Origin: Desertibaculum subflavum
Lineage (GTDB): Bacteria; Pseudomonadota; Alphaproteobacteria; Ferrovibrionales; Ferrovibrionaceae
Assembly (NCBI GenBank): GCA_003576705.1
Contig: QOZS01000015.1
Span: forward strand, 44,840 to 108,839
Direction of reading: 5' to 3'
Length of the DNA stretch: 64,000 bases
The notes under the pieces were generated by a model. That model saw nothing but the letters and a program-made list of their open reading frames with translations. It had not been told where the DNA came from and made no database searches. The first letter of the stretch is position 1; each line of letters starts with the position of its first letter. A program made the position numbers and the translations under genes. Positions 1-7,566 of this stretch are shown here, piece after piece.

Positions 1-1
1 G

Positions 2-886
2 ACCAAAGACCCGATCCTGGAGCGCACCCTGGTCCAGCTGGCCAGAGCCAAACCGGATCGCACCGGCATAGCGAAGGTCGATGGCAAGGGGCTGATCAGT
101 GTGGCTGTCCGTCCTGAATCTGCTCAGAAAGCCGAACGATTGCTGAAGCTGCTGGTCGGCGCGGCTCGTGCGGCGGGGCTGACGCTGGAGGCAGCGAAGG
201 AAGCCGCCGCATGGCACGTTGATGGCGATACGGTCACCTTTGAACTGGTCGAGGCTGTCGATCGGATCGAGCATGTTCCCACCGCAGCGGAACTTGCCGC
301 GTTGGCGAAATGGGAAGCCAAGCGCGAAGCCGATCGCAAGCGCTATGGCTATGTGAGCGACTGGGGACGGCCGCACATCCCCAAGTGGGAGGAGCGGTTT
401 CAGGGGCGCCTCTCCATCCGCCTCGAGGAGGTCCGGATCCGAACCGAGAACGAATATTGGGGCCCGGTGATCAGACGGGTCTTTTCCGACAGCAAGAGGC
501 GCGACGTCGCCAAGTCGATCCCCACCATCCTGTCCACCATTGCTGCCATCGCGGTGGCCAAGCGCGAGAACCGCGCCGCAGATGAGCGGAGGCGACTGGC
601 ACGCGAGGAGGCCGAGCGCCGCCGCGTGGAAGCGGAGAGGCGGGCCGAGATCGAGCGGAAGCGGCGCGCGATGCTCGACAAGCTGATGTCCGAGCACGAG
701 CAGATCGTTCGCTTCGAAGGTTATCTCGCGGCCCTCGAGGGATCGCTCAAAGGCGACGAGAGGCCTGAGCGTGTCGCACGCCTCATCATGTGGACCAGAG
801 AGCGGCTGGAGAAGTTGCGGCAGGCCTCGGTGCCAGACTCGATTGAAGCCAGGCTCGCTCATGAGGGCGCGTTCGAGACGGATTGA
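2..886 (+). CDS. hypothetical protein with charged coiled-coil C-terminal half (5'-truncated by window edge)
   Basis: The reading frame is open from base 2 without a stop, so the gene very probably begins before the window; a GTG at 101 would otherwise give 261 aa. The visible part has a mixed N-terminal stretch and then a long Arg/Glu/Ala-rich helix (about residues 155-205 counted from the GTG) typical of a coiled coil. It loosely resembles the C-terminal part of alphaproteobacterial hypothetical proteins of about 400 aa that often sit on mobile regions, but I cannot assign a function. Its last dozen residues (ARLAHEGAF...) recur at 18000-18037 as part of a duplicated segment. Confidence 0.6.
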   Translation, partial: TKDPILERTLVQLARAKPDRTGIAKVDGKGLISVAVRPESAQKAERLLKLLVGAARAAGLTLEAAKEAAAWHVDGDTVTFELVEAVDRIEHVPTAAELAALAKWEAKREADRKRYGYVSDWGRPHIPKWEERFQGRLSIRLEEVRIRTENEYWGPVIRRVFSDSKRRDVAKSIPTILSTIAAIAVAKRENRAADERRRLAREEAERRRVEAERRAEIERKRRAMLDKLMSEHEQIVRFEGYLAALEGSLKGDERPERVARLIMWTRERLEKLRQASVPDSIEARLAHEGAFETD

Positions 887-1330
887 GGTGGGGAGCGTCA
901 CCCCGCTGGCTGCCGGACCTCGTTATATTGCAGGCAGGCAGGAGGTGGCGCCGATGGATGGGAACTGCTTGTTGATCGTCACAGCCGAAGTCGACCCGGA
1001 AGTCGAGGCTGACTGGAACCGCTGGTACGATGAGGTGCATCTGCCGGATGCGCTCCGCTGTCCCGGCGTGTTGAGCGGGCGGCGCTTTGTCTCGAACGGA
1101 TCCATCAGCGAGTCCGACCGAGGAGAGCGCCGCGCGCTCGGCAAGACGCTCTATACGACCATCTATCGGTTGGCGTCGCCCCTGGCTGTATCGACACCGG
1201 AGTTCACCGCGATGCGAGGCTGGGGTCGCTTCACCCCGAATGTGCGATCGCAGACCCGCGTGGTCGTCGCATTGGGCCAGGACGCGTCAGACTCACGTTG
1301 AATGACCCCCACTTGCGAGTGCCGTGCTGC
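847..1330 (+). repeat. direct repeat copy 1 flanking the nos island
   Basis: This segment matches 17999-18477 in the same orientation. It includes the 3' tail of the preceding gene, the ribosome binding region and the whole small ORF at 954-1301, and similarity fades about 25 bases past the stop codon. The two copies bracket about 17 kb that contains the nos cluster. Limits were judged by eye and may be off by about ten bases. Confidence 0.85.
954..1301 (+). CDS. small EthD-like / dimeric alpha-beta barrel protein, copy 1
   Basis: A 115-aa protein starting at ATG 954 behind a good AGGAGGT ribosome binding site; a longer in-frame extension upstream has no such site. The motif WNRWYDEVHLPDAL followed by PGV..RRF is the pattern of small EthD/ABM-type dimeric alpha+beta barrels, which bind small molecules or act as monooxygenase- or dismutase-like folds. 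The substrate is unknown. The paralogue at 18107 differs at about 16 of 115 positions and is slightly more eroded (Cys and Gly substitutions), so this copy may be the functional one. Confidence 0.7.
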   Translation: MDGNCLLIVTAEVDPEVEADWNRWYDEVHLPDALRCPGVLSGRRFVSNGSISESDRGERRALGKTLYTTIYRLASPLAVSTPEFTAMRGWGRFTPNVRSQTRVVVALGQDASDSR

Positions 1331-1748
1331 GACTTCCTCGCGCGGCTGATCGAGACCACAAGGGGACCGGAACAGTCGCGAACGGAGAACGTGCGGAATT
1401 GCAGCGCCGCATCATTCTCTCTCTGCCGCCGAAAGGCCTCTCCGCCGCGTCAAGCGGTCGCTAAGGGACCGGAATTTCGCACCAATTCCGGCTCCTCCGG
1501 AATTCGAAAAGTGCCTTGTGTGTCAACGAGTTAGGTTGGCGGTGGGCGCAGTCTGGAGCGAACCACGCTCTCGGCCTGATTCCCTGTTCGCTTCGCAGGG
1601 AACTGTCCAGAGATTTTTCTGTCGATATCAGGGAGGCGATCGCCATTTCTCCAACCAAACAGGGAATCGTGGAAGGCAGCACGGTTTCGGACGCGGCGGG
1701 CCGGCCGTGCTTTTCGGGCGCGTGTCCTCAGGCCAACCGCGTGAGTCA
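1302..1748. other. non-coding stretch with dispersed CAGGGAA-type repeat
   Basis: No convincing gene is seen. From about 1535 to 1690 there is a series of short blocks (AGCGAACCACGCTC, CAGGGAA, CAGGGAATCGTGG) that recur in the same order at about 26895-27120. The blocks contain inverted CAGGGAA/TTCCCTG pairs, so the element may be structured. I infer a dispersed, non-coding repeat of mobile-region origin rather than a gene. Confidence 0.5.
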
Positions 1749-2270
1749 CTAGGCTTGATTTCGTCTCCGGCCTCTTGCCGCAACAAGCGGGTACTCCGCG
1801 ACGAACTCCAGGTGGGATTTGAAATCGAGATCGTGCCGGATCATCGTCTCGATAAGGAGATTCCGGATGGCACGCACAATTTCGGTGTGCTCCGCCATAT
1901 TCTTCGCGCGCTCAGCTTTGACAAGAAGCTCCTCCATCTGAGCCAGAATCTTCTTGTGCTCGCGCCTGCGTGCATGCACGCGCTCGAAACCGGTTGACAG
2001 GAGCACTTTTGCCTCGCTGACAAAATGGCTTGCCATCGCGGATTTCAGTTCGGCCACGGCGATGCCGAAGCCCTGAGGGGGCAGATCGGTCACGAACCGG
2101 GAGAGCGCGTCACATTGCGCCACCAGCGCCCGATGCTCGCTGTCGATCTTCACGTTTCCCGTTTCAAGGCTCTTGAGCCAACCTATCGGCTTCAGGTTGC
2201 TCGCCTCATCAGGGCGACCCCCAAATTGGGTGTCATCCCTTTGAAGGAGCCGGTTCGTTCTCGAGTCCAT
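1749..2270 (-). CDS. hemerythrin-like domain protein
   Basis: A 173-aa protein with the hemerythrin signature: an N-terminal W...ID.EH segment, SHF....L, a long helix with HARRREHKKIL, and a C-terminal IRHDLDFKSHL. These histidines and acids would hold a non-heme diiron centre that binds O2 or NO. The start at 2270 overlaps the end of the upstream gene by 38 bases on the same strand, which suggests coupling; longer starts exist but would be buried in that gene. Its position beside NnrS-like and Fnr-like genes suggests a role in NO or oxygen sensing or scavenging in denitrification. Confidence 0.75.
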   Translation of the reverse strand: MDSRTNRLLQRDDTQFGGRPDEASNLKPIGWLKSLETGNVKIDSEHRALVAQCDALSRFVTDLPPQGFGIAVAELKSAMASHFVSEAKVLLSTGFERVHARRREHKKILAQMEELLVKAERAKNMAEHTEIVRAIRNLLIETMIRHDLDFKSHLEFVAEYPLVAARGRRRNQA

Positions 2271-3390
2271 CTTGACCACTCCAAAGCTGCGCTCGCCTGC
2301 GACCCGATTTGCGTGCCCCATCAAATACAACGGCTGCCAGACCTGCGATTGCGAGCAGGACGACGGGGCCGCTCCAGAGCCGAGCAACCTCATGCCCGAC
2401 CAGCCCGCCGCAAACGCGCATGAGCGTTCCCGTCTGAAGCAGCAGCAGCGGTACATACACAGCACCGTGGTATTGAATCCGACGCCGCGTGATCGCAGGC
2501 AGGATGATGAGCGCGTGACCAAACACCATCGAGAGCGCGAAGCCGATCAACACCGCGTGGATCGCGACGTCGTAGGGCAAGCCAACCGATCGGTTTGCCG
2601 ATAGGAGCAAGAGCAGTCCCGCCCCACCGAGCCAGCCATAGCCGCACAGCATGCAGACAGCGAAGAAGCGAGTCTCGCGCCGTTGTCGAACATTCCGGCG
2701 GGCAATGTCGTGAGGGAGCAGCCAGCTGGTCAGGAGGACGAGACCCGTGCCGAAAAGTACGGCACCGTCTGCCGCAACCAGCGCATTCTGCGCACCCGCA
2801 AGCAGAAGACCGGCCCCGAGGAGGAACACCCACTCGGCTCGTCGTGTTGGAATCAAAACCCTGCTCAGCTCCAGTCGCTCGCCCGCGACGGTCAGAATCG
2901 GGAAGGCAAGCCACCAACCCACAATCTCAGGCACCGACTGGCCGGAGAGCCAAAACACGTTGCCGGCGAGCCAGGCGATGGCGCCCAGTATCATCGCGCC
3001 GTGAAACACGGTCGGCTGGGACCGTGCGACGACGACGGAAGCAGCGACCAACACTACTGCGGCAATCACATAAAGCGCGGCGCCCGCCACCAATGGAAGC
3101 CCCGCCAGCAAGGCGAGCGTTCCGAGCCCGGCAGCGGCGGGGCAAGCGAACGCCCAAGGCCGCCCGAGTGCAATGGCTCGCTCCAGTCCGATCAGGGTGC
3201 CGAACATGCCCGATATGAGGAGCGGCCCGTGCAGCTCGGCCAGCGAACCGGTAGATAGCGGCCATCCGAGCCGGGTCATCCCGCCGAGAAGGCCGCTCAT
3301 CAGCGCCATCCCGCCGAGCGCCATGAGCGCCAGGCGACCTCCGAGGCCGTGTCCGAGCGAACGTGCTCTCGACAGTATTGTCCCATACAT
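2233..3390 (-). CDS. polytopic membrane protein with conserved histidines, denitrification-associated
   Basis: A 385-aa, very hydrophobic protein with around ten or more predicted membrane segments. Histidines occur in or near the membrane in short motifs (ELHGPLL, FHGAMI, AIHAVLIGFALSMVFGHA) reminiscent of NnrS and other heme- or metal-binding membrane proteins, but the sequence is clearly not the NnrS encoded at 16572. It shares an operon with the hemerythrin-like gene and, upstream, the DUF59 gene. I infer a role in NO or electron handling; the family name is not certain. Confidence 0.65.
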   Translation of the reverse strand: MYGTILSRARSLGHGLGGRLALMALGGMALMSGLLGGMTRLGWPLSTGSLAELHGPLLISGMFGTLIGLERAIALGRPWAFACPAAAGLGTLALLAGLPLVAGAALYVIAAVVLVAASVVVARSQPTVFHGAMILGAIAWLAGNVFWLSGQSVPEIVGWWLAFPILTVAGERLELSRVLIPTRRAEWVFLLGAGLLLAGAQNALVAADGAVLFGTGLVLLTSWLLPHDIARRNVRQRRETRFFAVCMLCGYGWLGGAGLLLLLSANRSVGLPYDVAIHAVLIGFALSMVFGHALIILPAITRRRIQYHGAVYVPLLLLQTGTLMRVCGGLVGHEVARLWSGPVVLLAIAGLAAVVFDGARKSGRRRAQLWSGQDGLENEPAPSKG

Positions 3391-3416
3391 AGGGTTTGCC
3401 CTCGTTCCTCTCCCGG

Positions 3417-3740
3417 CTAGCCGCGCAACATGGCGCGGCCGCGGTCGCTTATCCGATCAGGGTGCCAGGGCGGCTCCCACACGAGACCCGCGACGATTTG
3501 CGTCGTGGCGCCGTAGCGATTGACCAACGCATCGCGCGCCTCGTCGAGTAGCAGCTCGCCGAGCGGGCAGGATCGGGTAGTCATCGTCAGCGACAGCTCG
3601 ATGCCCTCAGGTGACCGTGCGGCGCGGTAGACGAGCCCAAGATCAACGATGCTGAGTCCGACTTCCGGGTCGGTCACGCCTTGGAGGGCATCCAGGATCT
3701 CAGGGTCGAGAACGTCAGATGAGTTCGGTGTCTTGCCCAT
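3417..3740 (-). CDS. DUF59 / MIP18-type metal-sulfur cluster assembly factor
   Basis: A 107-aa protein of the DUF59 family (PaaD/SufT/MIP18-like). It has the typical DPE(V)G.SIVDLGLVY block, then TMTTRSCP with the conserved Cys, and a final WEPPW segment. Such proteins help insert Fe-S clusters. The 27-base gap to the membrane protein gene on the same strand suggests an operon. In this setting it could serve maturation of Fe-S proteins such as NosR, which is inference. Confidence 0.85.
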   Translation of the reverse strand: MGKTPNSSDVLDPEILDALQGVTDPEVGLSIVDLGLVYRAARSPEGIELSLTMTTRSCPLGELLLDEARDALVNRYGATTQIVAGLVWEPPWHPDRISDRGRAMLRG

Positions 3741-3803
3741 GAGCCCATTTCAGCGTGGTCCGGGCTCAGCTTCTTTGGCCCGGAGCAAATACATGCACTT
3801 TTG

Positions 3804-4781
3804 TCAGCTGAGTCGGAGGAAGGCGATCGGGGGTCCCGGTCGCACGGTCACGCAGCCCATGGGCCCTGGCTGCACCACTTCGCCATCCAGCACGAAAGGG
3901 CGATGCGTCCTGAGTTTGATGCGGCCCGCGCGTCCGCTGCGGTAGCCGGACGCTTCCATCCAGGGGGCAGGCCTGCCGCGCAGCACCCGTGGCAGCGCCC
4001 GGATCAACCCGGATGCAGGCGCGCCCACGTTCAGCCATCGGATCAGACCATCGCCGTCGCCCCAGAAAGGCGACAGCCACGGCAGCAACCGGTCGAGCGC
4101 CGTCAGCAGGAGCAGAAACTGGCGATCGCCGGGGAGCAGCGACCCGTCGACCTGCACTGTGATCGGCGCGCCGCCCAGGAAAGCTGTGCGGCCGCGCCCG
4201 CAGGTGGCGTGAAACACGTTGGCGGCGATGCCCCCGACGATACCGAGTTGACGCGTCAACCCGATCGCGTTGACGCGTCGACGCGTGAGCAACGTCCCGT
4301 CGAGGAACGCCGCCGCACCGAACAGGAAGCCGTGCAGGACCTCGCTCTCGCCTTCGCGCTCGATCTGCAACGGCGATTGCCAGACTGTGCTGGCGCGCAA
4401 GGCTTCGGCCGGTGTCTTGAGGATGCGGTCGATCGCATGGACCCGCGCGGTGGTCACGCCGAGCCGCAAGGCGACCAGGTTCGTGGTCCCGGATGGCAGC
4501 AGCACCAGCCTTGGGCGCGCGACATTGGGCGGAAGGCGCAGGACGGCCGAGGTGACGGCGGACACGGTTCCGTCGCCGCCGTCAACGATCAGGTCCGTTG
4601 CGCCCTGCGCCGCCAGTGAGGCGACCTCGGCTCCGAGTTCGCCGCCGCCCCTATAGACCAGTCGAGGGATGCCTGGGTGGCGCGCCAGCGCGCGCTCGAT
4701 CGCCGGATCCTGGCGATTGCGACCCGCGGCTGGATTGGTGACGACCGCCGCCCGGACGGGTCGCGGATGATAATGGAACAA
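3804..4781 (-). CDS. diacylglycerol kinase-like (DAGK catalytic domain) protein
   Basis: A 325-aa protein with the DAGK/NAD-kinase-like fold: NPAAGR near the N-terminus, the nucleotide-binding VDGGDGT motif around residue 67, and PSGTTN about 25 residues later. The C-terminal half matches the lipid-kinase beta-sandwich (FVLDGE). Bacterial members phosphorylate lipids such as diacylglycerol or related substrates. The gene is divergent from the DUF1858 gene and shares a gap with an Fnr-type box, so it may belong to the same anaerobic regulon. The true substrate is unknown. Confidence 0.8.
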   Translation of the reverse strand: MFHYHPRPVRAAVVTNPAAGRNRQDPAIERALARHPGIPRLVYRGGGELGAEVASLAAQGATDLIVDGGDGTVSAVTSAVLRLPPNVARPRLVLLPSGTTNLVALRLGVTTARVHAIDRILKTPAEALRASTVWQSPLQIEREGESEVLHGFLFGAAAFLDGTLLTRRRVNAIGLTRQLGIVGGIAANVFHATCGRGRTAFLGGAPITVQVDGSLLPGDRQFLLLLTALDRLLPWLSPFWGDGDGLIRWLNVGAPASGLIRALPRVLRGRPAPWMEASGYRSGRAGRIKLRTHRPFVLDGEVVQPGPMGCVTVRPGPPIAFLRLS

Positions 4782-4831
4782 GGCAGCACCTCTTCGATGC
4801 CCGGAGCATGCCTGCCGTGCCGCGGTTCACT

Positions 4832-4845
4832 TTGACCCTGGACAA
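4832..4845. promoter_or_regulatory. predicted Crp/Fnr-type box (TTG-N8-CAA)
   Basis: TTGACCCTGGACAA is an imperfect dyad with TTG and CAA outer triplets and is the same length as the two boxes at 5847 and 7378. It lies between the divergent DAGK-like gene (start 4781) and the DUF1858 gene (start 4920). It is the weakest of the three because its inner bases differ from the GC-type boxes. Confidence 0.5.
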
Positions 4846-4919
4846 ACTGCCTGGAGTTTGCGCCGCACCAACGTTCCTCCGGTTGAATGGCCCATCCTGG
4901 CCGGGCAAGGAGCAGATCG

Positions 4920-5135
4920 ATGTCCATTGAACCCGATCAAACCGTGGACGAGGTCATGCGGCGATGGCCGGAGACGATCCGGGTGTTCCTGGATTGGCGG
5001 ATGCATTGCGTCGGATGCCCGATCGCCAGCTTTCACAGCGTGACCACTGCGTGCCTGGAGCACGGCGCCAATCAGGCGGAATTCGTGAGCGCCCTGGAGG
5101 CGGCGGTCATTCGGAAGGCTTCTCAGCCAGCATGA
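4920..5135 (+). CDS. DUF1858 domain protein
   Basis: A 71-aa protein starting at ATG 4920 after an AAGGAG site. It fits DUF1858: an N-terminal TVDEVM..WPETI.VFL block and the conserved MHCVGCPIASFHSV motif with two cysteines three residues apart, often found with hybrid-cluster or nitrogen-oxide genes. Function is unknown, possibly redox or metal sensing. The last 29 bases overlap the 3' end of the convergent regulator gene. Confidence 0.85.
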   Translation: MSIEPDQTVDEVMRRWPETIRVFLDWRMHCVGCPIASFHSVTTACLEHGANQAEFVSALEAAVIRKASQPA

Positions 5136-5805
5136 CGAGCTTGTGAGGGTCGCGGATCACGATGCGCTGACGGCCACCCTCGACCAAGCCCTGATCCTCC
5201 CAGGCACTGAGGATGCGGCTGACCGTGTGAAGCGTGGTCCCGATCATCTCGGCAACGTCCTGCCGCGTGATCGGAAAATCGATCTGCACGCCTTCGTCCA
5301 CCTTCTTGCCCGCCTGCTGGGCAAGGCGGAGGAGCGCCCGCGCGACGCGCTGCTCCACCTGTTCCGTCGTCATTTCGATCACGCGCGTATGCGCTTCCTG
5401 GAGCCGACTACCGACGGTCTGCAGGGCGGTGCCTGCCAGCGACGGATATCTCGCGATCAGCCTCGGCCAAGCCGCCGACCGCCAGGCCAAGGCAAGGCTC
5501 TCGGATGCGGCAATGGCGGTTGCCGGGTAGGTGCTGCTCCCGATTGCCGGGGCGATGCCGAAGAGTTCCCCAGGGCCGACATAACGGACGACAATCTGCT
5601 GCCCGGCGGGCGTGAGCTTGACCGCGCGCACATGGCCGTTCAGTAGAACAAAGAACGAATGCGCTTCCTCATCCTGCGAAAAGACGGTCGATCCCTTGGG
5701 AAAGCGGACCGTCCGCGCCTCTCTGAGAAGCTCGTCAAGCTCCCCGGGCGCAAGGCCGGCAAAGACCGGGAGGCCCGCGACCTGGGACCTGTCCACATTC
5801 GCCAT
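5107..5805 (-). CDS. Crp/Fnr-family transcriptional regulator (NnrR/Dnr-like)
   Basis: A 232-aa protein with an N-terminal cyclic-nucleotide-type beta barrel (residues about 12-120), a dimerisation helix and a C-terminal winged HTH (ITRQDVAEMIGTTLHTVSRILSAWE, given here as the stretch around residues 178-203). It lacks the N-terminal Cys cluster of FNR, so it is not an Fe-S oxygen sensor of that kind. Its position among nos genes, next to TTG-N8-CAA boxes, suggests a Dnr/NnrR-like NO-responsive activator of this island. Effector and targets are inferred. Confidence 0.85.
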   Translation of the reverse strand: MANVDRSQVAGLPVFAGLAPGELDELLREARTVRFPKGSTVFSQDEEAHSFFVLLNGHVRAVKLTPAGQQIVVRYVGPGELFGIAPAIGSSTYPATAIAASESLALAWRSAAWPRLIARYPSLAGTALQTVGSRLQEAHTRVIEMTTEQVEQRVARALLRLAQQAGKKVDEGVQIDFPITRQDVAEMIGTTLHTVSRILSAWEDQGLVEGGRQRIVIRDPHKLVMLAEKPSE

Positions 5806-5846
5806 CGACGCCTCCCATGCTTCCGCGGCACGAATCTTCCACGAAT

Positions 5847-5860
5847 TTGCTGCAGCGCAA
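5847..5860. promoter_or_regulatory. predicted NnrR/Fnr-type box upstream of pseudoazurin
   Basis: TTGCTGCAGCGCAA is a near-perfect dyad (TTGC-N6-GCAA) of the type bound by Dnr/NnrR/Fnr proteins. It lies between the start of the regulator gene (5805, minus strand) and the pseudoazurin gene (5950, plus strand) and differs from the box at 7378 at only one central position. It could control both genes. Confidence 0.7.
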
Positions 5861-5949
5861 ACTCTCCGGCCGCAACAGGGCCTATCTCTCCGTCATGAGC
5901 CTCGAAGCTCCGGCTTCGTTCCCCCAAAGCAGGCTCGCAGGAGAAGACG

Positions 5950-6405
5950 ATGCGCAAGTTGGTCCTATTCGGTGCCCTGGTCGCCGCCTTGGGCGTGGCG
6001 ACGGCCGCGACAGCGGCCGAAGTCGAGGTCAAGATGCTGAACAAGGGCGCCGCCGGCATGATGGTGTTCGAGCCCGCCCTGGTCCGGGTCAAGCCCGGCG
6101 ACAGCGTCAAGTTCGTCCCGACCGACAAGAGCCATAATGCGGAGAGCATTCAGACGATGCTCCCGGATGGCGCCACCCCCTTTGTCGGCAAGCTCAACGA
6201 AGAGCTTACCGTCACCTTCGACAAGCCCGGCGTCTACGGCTTCAAGTGCAAGCCCCATTACGGCATGGGCATGGTCGGCATCGTGGCCGTCGGCGAGGCG
6301 CCCAACCTGGAGAAGGCCAAGGCGGTGAGCCACCCCGGCAAGGCGAAGTCGACCTTCGCGGGCCTGTTTGAGAAGCTCGCGACGTCCGTTACCGCGTCGA
6401 AGTAG
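5950..6405 (+). CDS. pseudoazurin (periplasmic type 1 copper protein)
   Basis: A 151-aa protein with a cleavable signal peptide (about residues 1-22, ending ATAA). The mature part has the type 1 copper ligands His in KSHNAES and Cys, His and Met in the C-terminal loop [13 protein letters not shown], as in pseudoazurins that pass electrons to nitrite reductase or NosZ in the periplasm. Here NosZ is the obvious partner. A predicted NnrR box lies 90 bases upstream and a strong terminator follows. An unrelated-looking Lys/Ala tail closes the protein. Confidence 0.92.
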   Translation: MRKLVLFGALVAALGVATAATAAEVEVKMLNKGAAGMMVFEPALVRVKPGDSVKFVPTDKSHNAESIQTMLPDGATPFVGKLNEELTVTFDKPGVYGFKCKPHYGMGMVGIVAVGEAPNLEKAKAVSHPGKAKSTFAGLFEKLATSVTASK

Positions 6406-6424
6406 CGCCAGCGACGCTGAACCG

Positions 6425-6450
6425 AAGCCCCCGCATATGCGGGGGCTTCT
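6425..6450. terminator. rho-independent terminator, probably bidirectional
   Basis: A perfect 10-bp stem (AAGCCCCCGC / GCGGGGGCTT) with a four-base loop, followed by a short T-rich run. It lies between the convergent ends of pseudoazurin and the ferritin-like gene and could serve both. Confidence 0.85.
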
Positions 6451-6455
6451 TGCGA

Positions 6456-7322
6456 TCAGTTCCGGTCGATCACCCCCCGGAGCCGGGCGAGGCGCGCCAC
6501 AGCCTGTTCCGCCAGGCCTTGCGCTTCTGCCAGCACCGTCTCGTCGGTGCAGTGCTCGCCGACTTCCAGATATGTCTCAACCAGGCCCTCGGCGATCGCC
6601 AAGATATCGCGCTTGTCAGCGTTCCTGAGGTCGGGCGAGCTGATGGCCGAGCGCGGGCTGGCGACACGGGCCTGTCCCGCCAGATCGAGGGCGCGTTCAC
6701 GCGCCCCGCCGGTCAGCGTTCCCGCCCAGTCTTCCAGCAGGTCCGCGAGCTGGCGCTCAAGCCTGGCCGCCCAGGTCAAGGCCTCGGTTGGCGAGCGGGG
6801 TCTGTTCGTCGCGAGTTGGGAGCGCGGCGCGTGGTACGCCTGCCGCCGCGCTCGCCGCAGGATGGCGACATGCTCGAGCTCTTCCTGCGCCATGGTTTCC
6901 GCGGCCTGCCGGATGTCCTCAGTCTCCGCGCGCGACGCGATATACGTCCACAGCGCGAAGGCGCGCTCCTCGTTGCGCACGGCCATCGAAAGCACACGAT
7001 AGGCATCCGCCAGTTGTGAGGTAACGAACTCTCCGGCCGTCTCATCGTCGAAGGTCTGCGGCAGATCCCATCGAATGTCCCGGGCGTCAGGCAGCTTGCC
7101 GCGCCGATCGGCGCACCAGCGATCGACATGCTCGACATGGGACCTCTCTGCTCGCGCGAGCCACTCGAACAGCTCGGCGAGCTTCGGGACTCCCTCAGCC
7201 CGTACCTTCTGGGCCAGCGCTTCGTACCGATGCTGGGCTTCCTGCTCCATCCCGTGCGCGATCGCGAAGAGCTCTTCCAGCGAACGGACCGCTTCCGGGG
7301 GCTCGGTTCTGAGAAGTGACAT
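6456..7322 (-). CDS. ferritin-like / rubrerythrin-type diiron protein
   Basis: A protein of about 288 aa (ATG 7322; an 8-residue longer start at 7346 is possible). The first 165 residues form a ferritin-like four-helix bundle with E..AQHRYE, AERSHVEHV, NEERAF and EELEHVAILR motifs that match diiron ligands of rubrerythrin-type proteins. No rubredoxin-like Cys domain is present; instead a helical C-terminal extension of unknown role follows. It is divergent from nosR and shares an NnrR-type box with it, which suggests co-induction under anaerobic or NO conditions, perhaps for peroxide or NO stress. Confidence 0.75.
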   Translation of the reverse strand: MSLLRTEPPEAVRSLEELFAIAHGMEQEAQHRYEALAQKVRAEGVPKLAELFEWLARAERSHVEHVDRWCADRRGKLPDARDIRWDLPQTFDDETAGEFVTSQLADAYRVLSMAVRNEERAFALWTYIASRAETEDIRQAAETMAQEELEHVAILRRARRQAYHAPRSQLATNRPRSPTEALTWAARLERQLADLLEDWAGTLTGGARERALDLAGQARVASPRSAISSPDLRNADKRDILAIAEGLVETYLEVGEHCTDETVLAEAQGLAEQAVARLARLRGVIDRN

Positions 7323-7377
7323 CTGCTCCTCTGACCGCTGCGCCACATGACCCTGAAACTAAAAGCTTGGTCGGACA

Positions 7378-7391
7378 TTGCTCCAGCGCAA
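7378..7391. promoter_or_regulatory. predicted NnrR/Fnr-type box upstream of nosR
   Basis: TTGCTCCAGCGCAA, almost identical to the box upstream of pseudoazurin, lies 56 bases from the ferritin-like gene start and 176 bases before the nosR start. It is the expected site for a Dnr/NnrR-type activator of the nos operon. Confidence 0.7.
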
Positions 7392-7566
7392 AGAGCAGAT
7401 CTGATCCGATATCGAGAATGGGCCCCGATCAGATGGAAAGAGCCATGATCTGTCGCATCGAGCCTGCTCGTCTCAACCATAATCCTCACAGCTGCGGCTC
7501 AAAGCTGTTGCAACCAACCGACGAACTCGTAGGGTCTAAATGATCTCGACCTGACGAGGATGGCGC

